This document shows positions 1 through 17,056 of a stretch of DNA of 64,000 nucleotides, piece after piece. The DNA comes from Setaria digitata (lineage: Eukaryota; Nematoda; Chromadorea; Rhabditida; Setariidae). How positions within the stretch are numbered: the stretch's first letter is position 1; each line of letters starts with the position of its first letter. The notes beneath the pieces were generated by a model. That model did no database searches. It saw only the letters and a list, made by a program, of their open reading frames with translations, and was not told where the DNA came from. The stretch covers positions 124,001 to 188,000 of the forward strand of contig RCAB01000067.1 of assembly GCA_003640385.1 (NCBI GenBank). The letters are read 5' to 3'. A program made the position numbers and the translations under genes.

Positions 1-632
1 TCAGGAAAACAAATATAATGAAATTGTAAAGAAATAATGGGAAAGATTCAAATTATTAGTAATAGTGAAATAAGTCTCACTTCATATCGCTGTTAAAAAA
101 TAATAATAAATTTACTCCGTTAGACTGAAATCATTCAAATGAGTAACTGTTATGATAAGCTGTATAATAATTCAATGATATCGTTAAGATATTACTGGAA
201 AGATGCTGAAGAATTTTATATTCTGATCTATTAACAGCTGTGTTGTGTTGAGCATTTCAAAATATTTTGGGAAGTTTTTTTTGTTTTCTTTTTTATTTGT
301 TATTTTCTTTTGTATTCGCAGATTGATCTGATAGCTAAAATGATAAGTTCTTTATTTTTATTTTTTTGAAATAAGGAAAGGAAAAATGTTCGTCAATTTC
401 TCACCGACGGATTTATTACTGGTCGGTAAAATGAATCAAAGAAGGCTCTGTAATCCATTTTGAACATGCAAATTCAACAACTTAAAGGAAGCTTTCCCTA
501 GCCAAAAATTTCCTTCCTCAAAATTTAAATTTGTATCAATCAATCGATTACTGTCTAAATGAGCTTTATGAAGTTCGGTTTGATAAAAAGGATTCCGGGC
601 TGGAATTCCTTAAATTTCATATTCTGCCTGTT

Positions 633-666
<34 letters not shown>

Positions 667-2035
667 TCTATTTTTCACCATATACTATTCCTTTTTTAAA
701 ATATTGTCTATTTATTTTAGTTAACTTTACTTTGAAACAGAAAAATGAAACGTACTGGAATTATGAATTTATTGAATATGTTGGCGGTTATCTTGTATTA
801 TTGAATATGTAATATTGCCTCAAAGGAAAGACCTCAAATTTTGCATGCTATATATATATCAGGCCAAAAATCATCTAATCAAAGGAAATGGAGTTGAAGA
901 GGTCTTGTATTAAATCTTCTACATTTTAACCCTTTTAATTAGACATGCATAAAACTTGAAAAGAAGCTAATATGATGAACGGTTACCTCTAAATTTACTA
1001 TCTTTTTGCATATGTTTTTCATGTATGCTAAAATGATTGTCGCTTGAAATCGTACTTTGTTGCTTCTTATTACTTCGTCTTTTTTTTTTTTTTTGGGAAA
1101 ATATAAAACAGCAGTGAATTTTGTACAGATTACTTTACCTACCTAATTTTGTAGCCCTAGTAGATTATTAGATGATGAGCTAACACAAGATCACTATAAT
1201 AATAAATTTTAACAAACATTAAACAAACGATGAGAAAGTTCGGAGTTAGAATTAAATTATGTTTAGTAATTTGGTGACCCCAGTTAATCATATATTCATG
1301 CAATGAAATAAAATTTTAATCTATTAGTTTTCTTATCCAGCGACCCTTGGATTTTAAAACAAAAGGCGATTGCAGGACACAAAGTAAATCCGTTTTTACA
1401 TAAATGTTAACATTTAGAAACATAAATGGAACGGACAAAATCGGAAGTTCTAATTTCGTAAAATAATAGAATGGTGTGACGAGAAATCACAATTGGTTTG
1501 GACTATATTTACAGTAACAAGTACTCTTAAAGACTTTTATAAACATAAATGCTGAAACAAAAGGCATCTTTACCTATGGCAGTGTTCAAATAATCTTCCA
1601 TTTGATGTAAAATTTTGCTACTCTTAAAATTGTATTTAAAATGTCAGTTAATAATATGAAAAGAATGAACTTAAAGAAACTCCCAACTTGATTAAAATTT
1701 CTCGGTTTCCTTATTGCACCTTCATTCCTGAATTAAAGTAGACGGGAGTTTTTGCAATATTTTATGCAAATTGCTTTATCATGAATACCAAAGCTTCCTT
1801 CACTTCTTGCACAACGGGCCAACTTAGGCAGCCGTAACCGAGCATTAGCTTTCTCTCATCCCAGTTTAACTACATTTTTTTTTTTGAGACACTATGGGTT
1901 CTACTTTAAAAATAAAGACAAAACTGAGTCACGAAAAGATAGCTGGAACTGATCACAGGCAAGAGTTACAAAGAATACATACACTACTAGCTACAAACTA
2001 TCCTTAATATTAAATTCAGATCTCATGCAATTTTG
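1..2035. other. Intergenic, no gene seen
   Basis: This AT-rich stretch lies downstream of the neuferricin stop codon. It holds homopolymer T runs (about 629-661 and 1081-1094) and a short ATATAT run near 850. The only open frame of note (about 531-812) runs through the poly-T tract and resembles no protein I know. I see no convincing exon. Confidence 0.6.
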
Positions 2036-5612
<3,577 letters not shown>

Positions 5613-6348
5613 CTAAAAGGTAGTGTTCAAATGAAAAACATTGGTCATAAAATAAAAGAAGAAATTGTATTAATTTTTACACAATATTCTTATTGCTGTG
5701 TTTTGTATAATCATTTTGCAAATGGAAAAGAAAAACAGAAAATTATATAGATTATTTTTAGTATAAATTACACACTTTTATCTCAATAACATGTGCACAA
5801 TAGATGAGAAATGGATTTATATATCGAGAAGTTGAAATACTGAACAGTTTTCATGTATGAATAAAATTTTTCAACAAAACACTTTGCATTAACTTAGCAG
5901 ATTAATCAAATCCATCCTGTGATATTAACATATAAAAAGAATTGAGTCATTTCGTTACATATAAAAGAGTCTCTTATTAAACTAAGAGCACACGTACACT
6001 TCTATTGTAACACCCGCTATTTTTTTTTTATGCAATTAATTTAGATAAGGAAAGAAAAGCAATTAAACCGAATGAACTCGATGTATTATCAAATGCTCCC
6101 CGATCGACTATCTCTCTTGCAACTTCACTAGTGACACGTTTCCTGACAACAACGCAACTTCAAGCACTAATTTATCAATCTTTGACTTTAAGTACAGAAA
6201 TACCAACGACTAGTCATTCCTGACCTGGTAATTCGGTGGTGTTTAGTGATTAATATTAACTAATATGAAAATATTGCCTTCTCGATCCAGTTTATTCGAA
6301 AAAACTTAGGTATTTAAGTCGCTTTCTAACTATTATGGAGTAATAACA

Positions 6349-6490
6349 CTAACAACAACAGTGACAACAGTAGTAGTAATTATAATAATTAGAATACCAA
6401 ATAACGGTAACAATAATTATAATAATAGTAACAACAACAATAATAAAATGGTAATAGTAATAATAATAAGAAGAAGAATAAGAACTGTGA
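6349..6490. repeat. Imperfect AAC/AAT/AGT triplet-rich tract
   Basis: About 140 bp of interspersed AAC, AAT, AGT and GTA triplets. It gives low-complexity frames on both strands and is not coding by any other sign. Confidence 0.75.
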
Positions 6491-9400
6491 TGAAAAACTA
6501 ACCTCATTATGATATGATAATTTCGTGAAAGCACTGAAAATTTCGCTCACTGACGTTGTCAGCTTCCTTTATATTAACGATTTCACCGACACTGCATATT
6601 GTTCGCTTGATGGTTTGTTTGTCTGGAAGTAATATTATAGTAATTAGCTATTATTACACTAATTTGTTGATCACGAATCAGATAATCGATTACTTCATTG
6701 ATAATTTCGACCTCTTATCAGTTACTTAATTGTATATGGCATTAACTTCTATACCTGTAATATTTGGAAAATTAGTTGATAAGAAGAAATTACCAGAGCA
6801 CCCGAAAAGTTTACTAGAAAGTAATAACTGAAGTGGTGTACGCACGAAGTTTAAAGTTTTAATTATATCCTTGAGGAATGAGGGAGAGAGAGAAAGGATA
6901 AGAGAGAAATGGATGAAGAGATAGTGCTTCTTCAAGGGAGAGTGCGAAATTGGGGAAAAGAATGAAAGGAAAAAATTGAATTCTAAGGAAAACTGGAAAG
7001 TTTACAGGGATTTCGCATCTGAATTTGGCTTTTTCAATACAGAGTTAACGCGTAGTATTAGGATGTACGTGTAACGCAAAGTGATCCCTTTGAACATTCA
7101 CTCAAGTATTACGTGCGGACGTGTAATTGACGTGTGGTGTGAAAACTTACATGACAGAAAGTTTGCGTGTAGCTTGTTGGGTGAAAGATTTCAAAAGTGA
7201 AACTCACTTTAGCACTTAAATGATGACTGAATGTTGAAACAATCGTTTAAGTCACGTACGTGTGATAGAGGTGAAAAAAATAACGTTGCATGGTATTTTT
7301 GCGAGGGTAAAAATAGCTTTCCAAGATAATAATCCAGACAAGTACACTTCGATTTGCTCTAGCGTTTGTCGGGAATTCCGGAAATCGTGTCAAGCAGATA
7401 CTTTCGAAAGATGTCGGAGATAATTTAGGATCCTTGTTCGAAAAGCACGGATCTCTGATCGTTTTCGGTGAATGTTCATTCGATAAATGTTAATGATGGA
7501 AAAATGGAAATGAAAACAATGTACAAATGTTATGAACACTTTCCATTTGATCGGTTCAGCAATAGAAATAAATTTACATTAATCATGAAGAAGGACGAAA
7601 ATTCTCACTTTCCATGTCGAAAAATGTGCTCAATTTCTGCTAACAAAAAGGCAAAAATTTTAAAGGACAGTTTTTTCCGTGGACTAAAAGTTGAATCTTG
7701 GTTTTCACTATTTCTTAATTAATTTAGCCCTAATTAAGGAATGTAAGTCATTTGAAAATGAAAAAAAAGGTCAAGGGTAATGTCGCAGTTACTATATTAT
7801 CTAAACATATAATGAAAAAGAATTTTCTTGAGAATATTCTGGAAGAAAAAGAACACTTCCTAATTCAGAACTCATTTTACTTGCATTGGAATGAAATTGT
7901 TTTGTTAATTAAGTTTACAATAGTGTTATTAAATACTGTTAGACATGAAGTAACGAAGTGAATTTGAAAAAAAGAGTAATTTAAAGGATGCAATTAACAA
8001 TTGTTTCATGAATTTTATTCTTTAGTTCATATGCCGCAAGGATTTTTCTCTTTTCCTTGCTGTCACTTTTAGATATCAGATATCTCCGGCATTTCCTATT
8101 TCCAGAATGCTTATATCATAATCGTTTAGTTAGTAGTTAATTTGATTACTTATGAACAATCGACTGTGTTGATTTCATTTCTTGTTAGTTTATTCCAAAT
8201 AACAATTTATTTATTGCAATTAATTGATAACTCATGTTTGATTTATTCAATTTTAATTTTCATTTATTTCGAAATTCAGTTCAATTTCTAAACGGTGGCC
8301 TGTATCTTAACACTAGCTGTGAAGCTTATTTGTTCCAAAATTTTCAGAAATTATTTGAAGTGCATGCCTGTGCAGACGCATACGTGTGTAGGCGTGCACG
8401 TATGTGGGTGTATACGTATGTAGCCTTGTGAGTGGAAAAGTATTTATGGAAATAGTTAGCATATTTTAGATTATTCATCGTCTGCAAATGCAATAGTTGA
8501 CGGAACAGGTGGGAGAATGCATTGCTTGAGATTATTGTGGTTTCAAATTCATAGCGAACGAATGGAATTGGAACGGACTGTTGCTTAATTAACCATGTAT
8601 TCATTTACTCACTCTCATTACATCATTACTCTGCAATTTAATTACTCATGCAGTCTTTTATTTCTTATTTCATCTAATCGCTATCATTATTTCCATTTGA
8701 ACTGCAATATCAGTAAAAATGATACTGATGATGATAAAAAATATGTGTTTGTAAGGTTTAATTAATTCGGACAAAGTTTTAAGAAATGTCCATTTCCAAT
8801 GCAGTCAATCTTTCAGCTTTTTATTCTTATTGGTTACATTCATTTTCCAAATGAAACGATAAAGTTTGAAAATACACTTAGTCATCGCAATTTTTTTTAA
8901 CTCATGTGGTGATAGTCCAGAAATAATTAAATATCAAAATAACCAAAAAATTAATTTGTAATACCTTGAAAGATTCTCTCTTCATTCTTATACCACTAGA
9001 CAATTTAAATAAATAAACAATTATTGCCATCAAAAAAACTAATTTAAATCTAATTATCATAATCAATTTGCGATACTGTGTGTACATTTTACAATTCGGA
9101 TCTTCCACGTAGTGAAGAAATGATACAAAATGTATAGGCTATCATTTTTTGCACTAAATTTTGTAGTATTCAAAATTCTTTTGAGGCATATCGTGGATCT
9201 GAACTCACAACTCTCTTCATAAATACCCCAGTGCGCTAATGTTAGAGTAATACTTCCGTTACTTAATGTTATTTTAAAGCTTCGCCGTTTTAATATTAGT
9301 AAATCCGCGGTGTTTTATACCAGTTGTCTCGGTACATGCTAGTAGACATTTTCGCGGTTAACACTATGCTTGTAGCGTTCACTAGTACTACCCTCTGCAA

Positions 9401-11928
9401 ACATTCGTTCGTCGCTTTCGTAGCATAAGACTGAAAAAAAAAAAAAAAAAAACGGAAAAATATTCACTTATTTGCTTATTGCATTGTAATTGTCTGTGTC
9501 AATATTATTCCTAGGAAAAGCTGAACAAATTAAGCATATTTCTATTAGCATTGAAGTATTAGCAATAGCAGCAGAAAAAGCATTATTAATTAAACTCTTC
9601 ATTATTATTAATTATTCCTATCACCACTATTATGAGCAGTGGTAATACTAATGTAGTATAATTAATAATAATGATAGTAGTTAGTAGTTATAACGCAGTA
9701 ATAATGGTTATAATTCCAAATATAAAGCGAAGTTACGGAAAAATGCATCCGTTAATAGTATTTTTTACAAAGTAATAACAATAGTGATAATGAAAGGAAA
9801 TCATCGAGTTGAGATTACCCATTATTATAAAGTGATTTTCTACTATTCTTTTTTTGATTTTTATTTCTACAGAAGTATTTCTACAATTATTCAAATCTTT
9901 CTTTCCTTTCTTAATTTTATTCCTATCAATTATTGCATTTAATGCTTTCATTTTTTCATCATTTTAATATCGCTGCTATTATTACTGTTAGTATTATTAT
10001 TAATATTAATAATAACAATTTGTTATATGTCTATATAATTGTTATCACTAAACAGATTCCATTGATATCACTATCATTATTATTTTTGTTAACTAGCTGT
10101 CGGTTTCGAATGACTTATTCCTTATATTATTAAATGAAATCGAAAATCTCACCTTAGTAATACTTTTGAGTTTGTCCAAACGAATGAAAAAGAATTGGAA
10201 AAATAAGGGAACTAAAAAGAAGAGGAAAAGAGATGTCGACCAAAGGATGGGATCATTATGCAAAATTATATTAAGCAAGAAGTAGCAAACTTTTCAGGTC
10301 TTTATTTGAATTCTGAAATTTGAAATTTCTTCTCCTGCTTTGTACAAATCATAAGTATTACTAAGGTGTGATTTTTGATTTAATTTTAGTGCTATTTTAG
10401 GAGTTATATATCATTAGGTTTTCTTTCCTTCAAATGTTTTTCATATTGCAGTTTTGATTTTTTAGCACTTGCTTAAATTTTATTTCACTCAGTATTGTGG
10501 TAAGATATCAAAAAGAACAACATAGCTTTAATTATTGTCTCTCATTTAGCTGCTCTATTGTACTGAATCATTAAATTAATTTTCGTCTATCTGGCAAATT
10601 GATTCTTTTAATTTACATATGGAAATATTCATTCATTTCAATTAATCATTTTTAAATGCTGCTAAAAGTATGAAGTATTTTGAGCTCCCCGTGGTTTTTG
10701 CTACATTTAATCTTTCCCAAATGAATCCGCTAGAAGAATGATATTATCAGTATTTTATCTGTTCTCTTGATAATGTTTAAGTTTCCCAACTGACGGTCAA
10801 AATTTTTATCATTTTCCTCGCCTTTTTTTTTTTCGCATTTTTATCAGTAAATTGATATCGTTTTAGCAATGGTCGTTATCCTAATGTTTCCCACCGTTTC
10901 TACCTTTTTTTTATTTGTTGTATTGTAATTTAATACGAAAATAAGAGAATTATCTGCCAGTATTTTATTGAAATAACTGAATATTGTAAATGTTAATTAT
11001 CCGATTTCTGGAGATAACTGATAACTATTTGTCACAATAAGGATTAAAGGCCTGTAATCATTTAATCAAAGCTTAGCATGATTTCCACTAACATATTAAA
11101 ATCGAGCTCTTTAAGTTTCTCCGAAATCATTCAGCATCCTATTAACTTCATCTGTAATTTTATTTTGGATGAAATAAATATTTCAATCATAAATAACTTT
11201 TACTAAAAAATTTCATCCCACACTTCGTTTAACTATTATTGTGTTTTTCTGAAGATTACCGTACTAGCAGCAGTTAATTAATCTACGTTAACAAAAAAGT
11301 AAAATTTGAAGAGATTAAGTAAATTTGCAAAACAAAAAATTTTTGTAATCAACAAAAAAGCGGTGCCGGTGTCGTCTTAATACTTACAGTAAGTAATAGA
11401 TACTAATAGCCAGTTAAGCAATTAAAGATCTTAAGAATCTATTTATTTTGAGATCAAACTTTATTTTTTCTCTTTTTCGTCATTTTCCTAATTTTTAATC
11501 TATTTTTTAAACGAGTTAATGATGATTCTAGACTTACATTTTAAACAAGTTTTATGAACGATAGATTCTTTTCCTTATTCTTTCTGCCTGTGAATTTATT
11601 GAGTGAATGAAGATCAGTGAAACAACTTCACTACTTTTATAACTGATATTGATGAAATTATTTATTCGTCTTTTTTTTTTTTTAGTGTATCAAACATGCA
11701 ATCATTTAATTTGTCTATTAATAGCTTTATTTCTTACTTCTATGAACGAAATGTAGAATAATGATGTCAAATGCGGAAGCCATTTATTAATTACGAGAAA
11801 TGAATGAATGATCGAATTAATAATTCTATTTTTAAAATTCCCCTTGTAATTTTTTTTAATCTTTAATGAATGAATGAACACTGGAAAAAATTAATGTGTG
11901 ACATTATTGGAATGTTACAAGAAAACAA

Positions 11929-12180
11929 TTGCTATTATTGTTATTGTTATTATTATTATCGTCATTGTTATCATTTTTATTGTTGTTACTGTCGTTATCG
12001 TTCCTATTATTACTATCCGAATTATTTATTTTTTGTTCTATTGTTATTGCTGTTACTATTGCAAATATTGTCACTAGTGCTGTAGCTGCAAATGTCATCA
12101 TTTTCATCGTCATTTTATTATTGCCATTGTTGCTGCTATTACTGTGTTTTTATTAATGTTATTGTTATTGCTATTGTTAA
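11929..12180. repeat. Imperfect TTA/TTG/TTC triplet-rich tract
   Basis: About 250 bp built mostly from TTA, TTG, TTC and ACT triplets. It produces three overlapping low-complexity frames (poly-L or poly-N/D). Similar shorter tracts occur at about 9945-10040, 24430-24540, 27590-27660, 35540-35640 and 47880-48060. Confidence 0.8.
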
Positions 12181-15100
12181 TGTTGTTGAAAATTTGTAGA
12201 CACAGAGGAAAAAGGAAGAAAAATTCTTGTATGTCGAATCAAAATTAGCCATTGATTCATTCTATCTATACCAAAACTACAGAAAAAATAGTTTGATCAG
12301 CTTTTTTCTGATTTCCTTTTCGACAATTTTCCCTCTCTCTCCTCCTCTGTCCTTCCCTTTCTCTCTCTCCCTTCCTTTTTTTTCTGATGTGTAAGGGAAA
12401 TACAAGTAATAAATGTATGTAAAAATGTTAATATTCCTCCAGATGGCAGCTATTTCAGTGATCTTCAATGTGAAATGAGTAAGTATCCACAGAATTTGGA
12501 ATTTTCTATTTTTTTTTCTCTCTTTTTCTCTGCCTTTCTCCTCCTATTCTTTTCCTCTTTTCACTTCGTGATTGTAATCAACAAGAGATAAATATTATTT
12601 AATATGCAGATCTATTCATTCTTCACTTTTTTCTTTTTTTTAATCGTCGATATTTTGAATGTATTTAATTGGTCTGTGAAGGAAAAGGATTGAAATGAGA
12701 AAAAGAAAATTAAATGATTAAAAGAAACTAAAATTTTAATCTAAATTTGCATAAATTTTCACTGCATTTGTTTTGAATTGTATTTATCGAGGCATAAATT
12801 AAATTGTATGTAAAAAGCATGACTTATTGTTCATGAAAGTATTTTTTGTAAACAAAAAAGTTATTCCTCATTACTTCTGATATTTCATCATTATCGTGCT
12901 TGTGTCTTCAAATGGTTTAAAATTTCTGGATGAGCATCGCTTAGTTCGATTTAGATATTTGTGTGGAAAATTAAACATTGGTGATAATTCAATTTTATCA
13001 CTAATATTTTTATCGCTTCCATGAAAAATATCAGCATAAACAATGTTTCTTGATGGGATAATTAAAAGAGATTCATTTCATTGTAAATTTCCGTTTCTTT
13101 TTTCTTCTCTCGCAATAAATCCTGGAAATAAATGAAAAAAGACAGAGAAAGAAAGAGAGAGAGGGGGCGGTAGAGGAAGTGAGAGGGAGCATATCTGAAA
13201 GAACTTCGAGATATTTTTTAAACTCTATAAAATTTAAAACTTCTCTTGCTCACAAAAAGAAGTGTAATAGTAATGGAAGGAAGAGGAACCACTGATGTAA
13301 GAGGTAGCAATACACATAGTTATCATTCTCGAGAGCTAAATGAAAAGAGGACGACAAAGGAGGTTGTTTGATGATTGTAAGAGATGAGAAAGAGTAAATT
13401 GGTAAAAGATTGTTTGACTTTTATCCTATTCGGTGGAAGAGGCAATGAAAGAAAGCAAACTACCGTTTCTTTTTCATCATTCTCCATTTTCTCTGCATTC
13501 CACATCATTATAATCATTATCCAGTTTCCGGTTTCCGGTTTTGATTTCCGGCTTCCGATTCTACACTTTACATATTCAAATTCTGATTTAAATCCTAAAT
13601 GATTGTGTATCGATATAAGCTCGCTTATTTTATTCATTCAAGCATCATCGAAAAGTACCACAATGAAAGATCTCAACGTCACTTTTCGGCGTTTCGAAGA
13701 AATATCATTCAAGTTATCAATTTGCTTTGAACATTGCTGTCGTTACTTTTCAGCACTTGAATATCATCATCCTAAAGTGAACTAGTTATCGTCTGAAACA
13801 AAATGATGAATGGTATGTTCACGTCACTGCAGCGTCAAAATCCACCTAGCCTTGGCTAGATAGATTTGAGACTACCGAATAATTAAGACTCATGAATGTT
13901 TAATGTTAGCAAATTTAAATCATTCAGAAGTGTGTATTTGTTTTGCATCTCTTCAAACATTTTTTTCTTCAAAGTTGGAATTTCTAATTTCTGAAATAAT
14001 CTCTCTATGCGATAAAAAAGGGAAGTTTAGTGTGTTGAACTCAAATGATTCTTCCTTTCCTCAAATATTCTATTTTATCTTTTCATCACCAAATAATGAA
14101 CGAAGAAAACATCCTTACAACAGGACGATGATTCATATGTGTTTAAAAAATAGGTTTAAAAGAGAATAAGAAAAGAATTGTTAATGATTGAATTACTCAT
14201 TTATGATTGTAAATATTGGCTGATAAAGCTTTTTCCTTCACTTTATGAATTTCTTTTCCATTTTTAATTTGTCATTTTTTCTTTCCTCTCTAAATTTCAT
14301 CACATTTTGCTGATAACTTAATCAGTAATGTGTGGGAAAAGAGAACTTCGGTGCTTATCAATCTAATTTGATTATTTAGTAACTTGAATCTCATGAAATT
14401 CTGCTAAATTTTACTGACAAATTAGGATTGAATTAAATCTGGTTTATCCAATCGTGCTTTATTTTTGAAATGCATAAAATTTTGCTACATTTTACTATTA
14501 ACATAATCAACTATGAAAGGAGATTAAACATGACGAATCATTTTAACTGCTGGATATCTTGTGCTTTATTATAACACCTTATCAGAACAATCATTTTATC
14601 TAATTCATTTCGTTATCAAGTAGAAATTATCAATGATATAACTGTTAGTAATATTCCTTTCAATGAACAAAACTGTCACATATTCATATATTTGTACATA
14701 GCGTTTGTCACATTTTGGCCAGTGCTTAATCCACTCGTTAGTCATTTATTTATTTATTTACTTATTTATTCAGGTGAATATTTGATGCTAATCACATGCA
14801 TCTCAATTTTTCATATAATCCAACGATAGTCATATAACTGTCATTCATTCTCATTATGTATCGTTTTTATTAGTGTTTTTATCTTTTTAGTGTTACCAAC
14901 CGGTAATAAATAAGAAATAAAAAAACGCTTAGAATTCATTGGTATAAATTTTGTTTGAAGTGAAGTAAATGAATCGGAAATTCCGTTTTAAATTCAGGCG
15001 AGATTAATTTTGGAAATTTTGAGCAATTACGCTGTAAAGTTGACGACGATTATGGTTTTATGAAATAATCAATGGCTTTCACTCATCCATTTGAATTAGG

Positions 15101-15361
15101 TAGTTTCTTGCAATAATAAAAGACTTTTCGGCTCGGAATTCAGTATATTAGCAAACTTTTAGTACGCATATTTCATTACCTTCACATCGATAATCAGAAG
15201 TTTGCATTAAATATTTATTTGGTCATACCACATCAAGCGGAAATTATTCATACTGGAACAAGAAAAAAACAGATATTTAAATTCTATATACCAGTCAAAA
15301 ATTTTAAATTAAATTTAAACTTTATTTACAGCGAAAAATAGTATTTGTCAAATACAGAATC

Positions 15362-17056
15362 ATGTCGGTGGATAAAACAATTGAAGAATTAAGCTATACA
15401 TTGGCTCAATTAGGTAATCTTGTGAGTCATATTAATTCACAAATTGGTCAGCTTGCATCCAGGTTAAGTTTTTTTTCTCATTGATTTTAAAACTTTTTAA
15501 TTCCAATGATTTTATGTGACTAAACTAATTTCAAATTTTACTGTTTTAAAATTTTAGGATTAATTTAACACTAGATACATTCGATCAGTCAGTGGCAGGT
15601 ATTGCTATTGATGCGCAACTGATGTCAAATCATGTTGCCAATACCATATCACAGGTAAATTGAACTTGAGAATGTGCGATTTCTCATTTTCCAACAATAA
15701 AAGAGCAGTATCTTTGCGATAATATTAATTTGTTTTTAATTCTGACATTATCGAGATTAATTACTAAAAAATTATATATAATTATAGGTACCTAACGGAT
15801 GGTTATTCTATTTATTGCTTTTAACGATAATTGTTGTATTTTTGCTGCTATCAATTACATTAATATTAGGTACTATAAAACGAAGCTTTGATGTATACGC
15901 ATTATTCAAGGAACTTTCTACTTCTGATTCTGGTTAGCATCATGCAAATTTTTGAACTCAATTTTTTTTCGAAATATAATATTTTCAAACTTTTCTAATA
16001 TTTCCTAGTATAGAAAAGATGAAATATCGAACTTATATTGCCAATTAAATGAATTAATAGTATTACCAGTTGGCTTTTGTTTATCTTTTATCCAAAAGTT
16101 TATTTACAACAAACTAATTCAACTCAATGATTGCTATGTAAATAATTTGTACAAGTTTTAATTGAAAATTTCATTGGATTATACGATGATGTGTATTGAT
16201 TCCATGAAAGAGAAATAAGATTTTATAAAACATACTCCAATCTTTTAGAGTTATTTAAGTGATAATTGCATGTAATTCATTCGTTTCATTTTCAAATGAA
16301 ATTTTCAAAAAAAAAAAAAGCTCGATCTCGAACCTAATGGTTGAGCTTGTTATACAGCAAGCAAAAAGCAAAAAGGATTCATAATGTCACAAGAAAATCA
16401 TTGTTATGGGCGAGAACGACATACATTAGAATCGGATGGTATTTTCAAACAGAATCATATATCAATACCGATGGATATGGAGCATGAACCGAGAAGGCTC
16501 GGTCTCGAACCTAATGGTGATCTCAAAAAGCGAAGTTTGTCATAGTGTTGGAATTATTTAGGCATATAGCTGAAAAGAAGAGTTAAATTAATGTTTAAAT
16601 TAATGTACTCGTTTCTTTTCTACGACATAAACATGTTGTTAAGTTATTTAAAATATTTCCCCTTTCCATAATTTGATAAGATTAGAGAATATTTAAAATG
16701 AAATAAAATTTAATTTGACAGATTTTTATCGAGTGATAAAAAATTTTTTATTTTTAAAATTTATAATATTGAAATGGACAATATATAGAAAGACAAAAGA
16801 TTGTACGGAACAATTTAATTTTTTCATTTCAAATCACTTTATTTCGAAAGCGTTTTTTTGTTTGCTTAAATTAACAAATGCTTTTTAAAAAAAAAAAGAA
16901 GAAGAAAGGACGAGAATATTTATGAAATAAATTTCAGGATCACCACTGGATACGTCTCGACGGTCTCAACATCGAAATTTCGGCACTGATCAATATGGCA
17001 CTGTCGAACAGTTGAACGTTGTAACACCATTCAGTAATTGCAGTGCTCAAGTTTAA
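15362..17056 (+). CDS. Coiled-coil plus single-TM small protein, copy A (153 aa, unknown family)
   Basis: Four exons join in frame: 15362-15462, 15558-15654, 15788-15932 and 16938-17056 (stop TAA 17054-17056). Residues 1-66 look helical and amphipathic, with many Leu, Ile, Gln and Asn, and begin MSVDKTIEEL. Residues about 69-95 are one strong membrane span (LFYLLLLTIIVVFLLLSITL). A tail of about 57 residues follows, polar and rich in Ser and Arg towards its end (TSRRSQHRNFGTDQYG). The start has an acceptor-like TTTACAG ending at 15331, as expected for trans-splicing. Reading through exon 3 instead would stop at 15935-15937, giving a shorter form. It has the same plan and the same intron position at codon 66/67 as the next plus-strand gene. 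I do not recognise the family, and no enzyme motif is visible. Confidence 0.7.

Larger units (their letters stand above)
5613..15361. other. Long gene-poor stretch with low-complexity tracts
   Basis: I find no exon chain with splice sites on either strand. Visible contents: triplet-rich AAC/AAT/AGT sequence (6349-6490); an alternating purine-pyrimidine GT/AC-rich patch with CpGs (about 8359-8425); a degenerate tRNA-like segment on the minus strand (about 9190-9245); TTA/TTG triplet-rich sequence (about 11929-12180); a pyrimidine tract (about 12328-12384); a GA-rich tract (13141-13190); and a cluster of TTTCCGG heptamers (13523-13558). Open frames at 7468-7722 and 7752-7961 (+) have no recognisable motif and unremarkable composition, so they are not called. 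Confidence 0.5.

Noticed and set aside
531..812. 93-codon frame on the plus strand
   Set aside because: It runs through a poly-T tract (poly-Phe) and has no motif or splice support.
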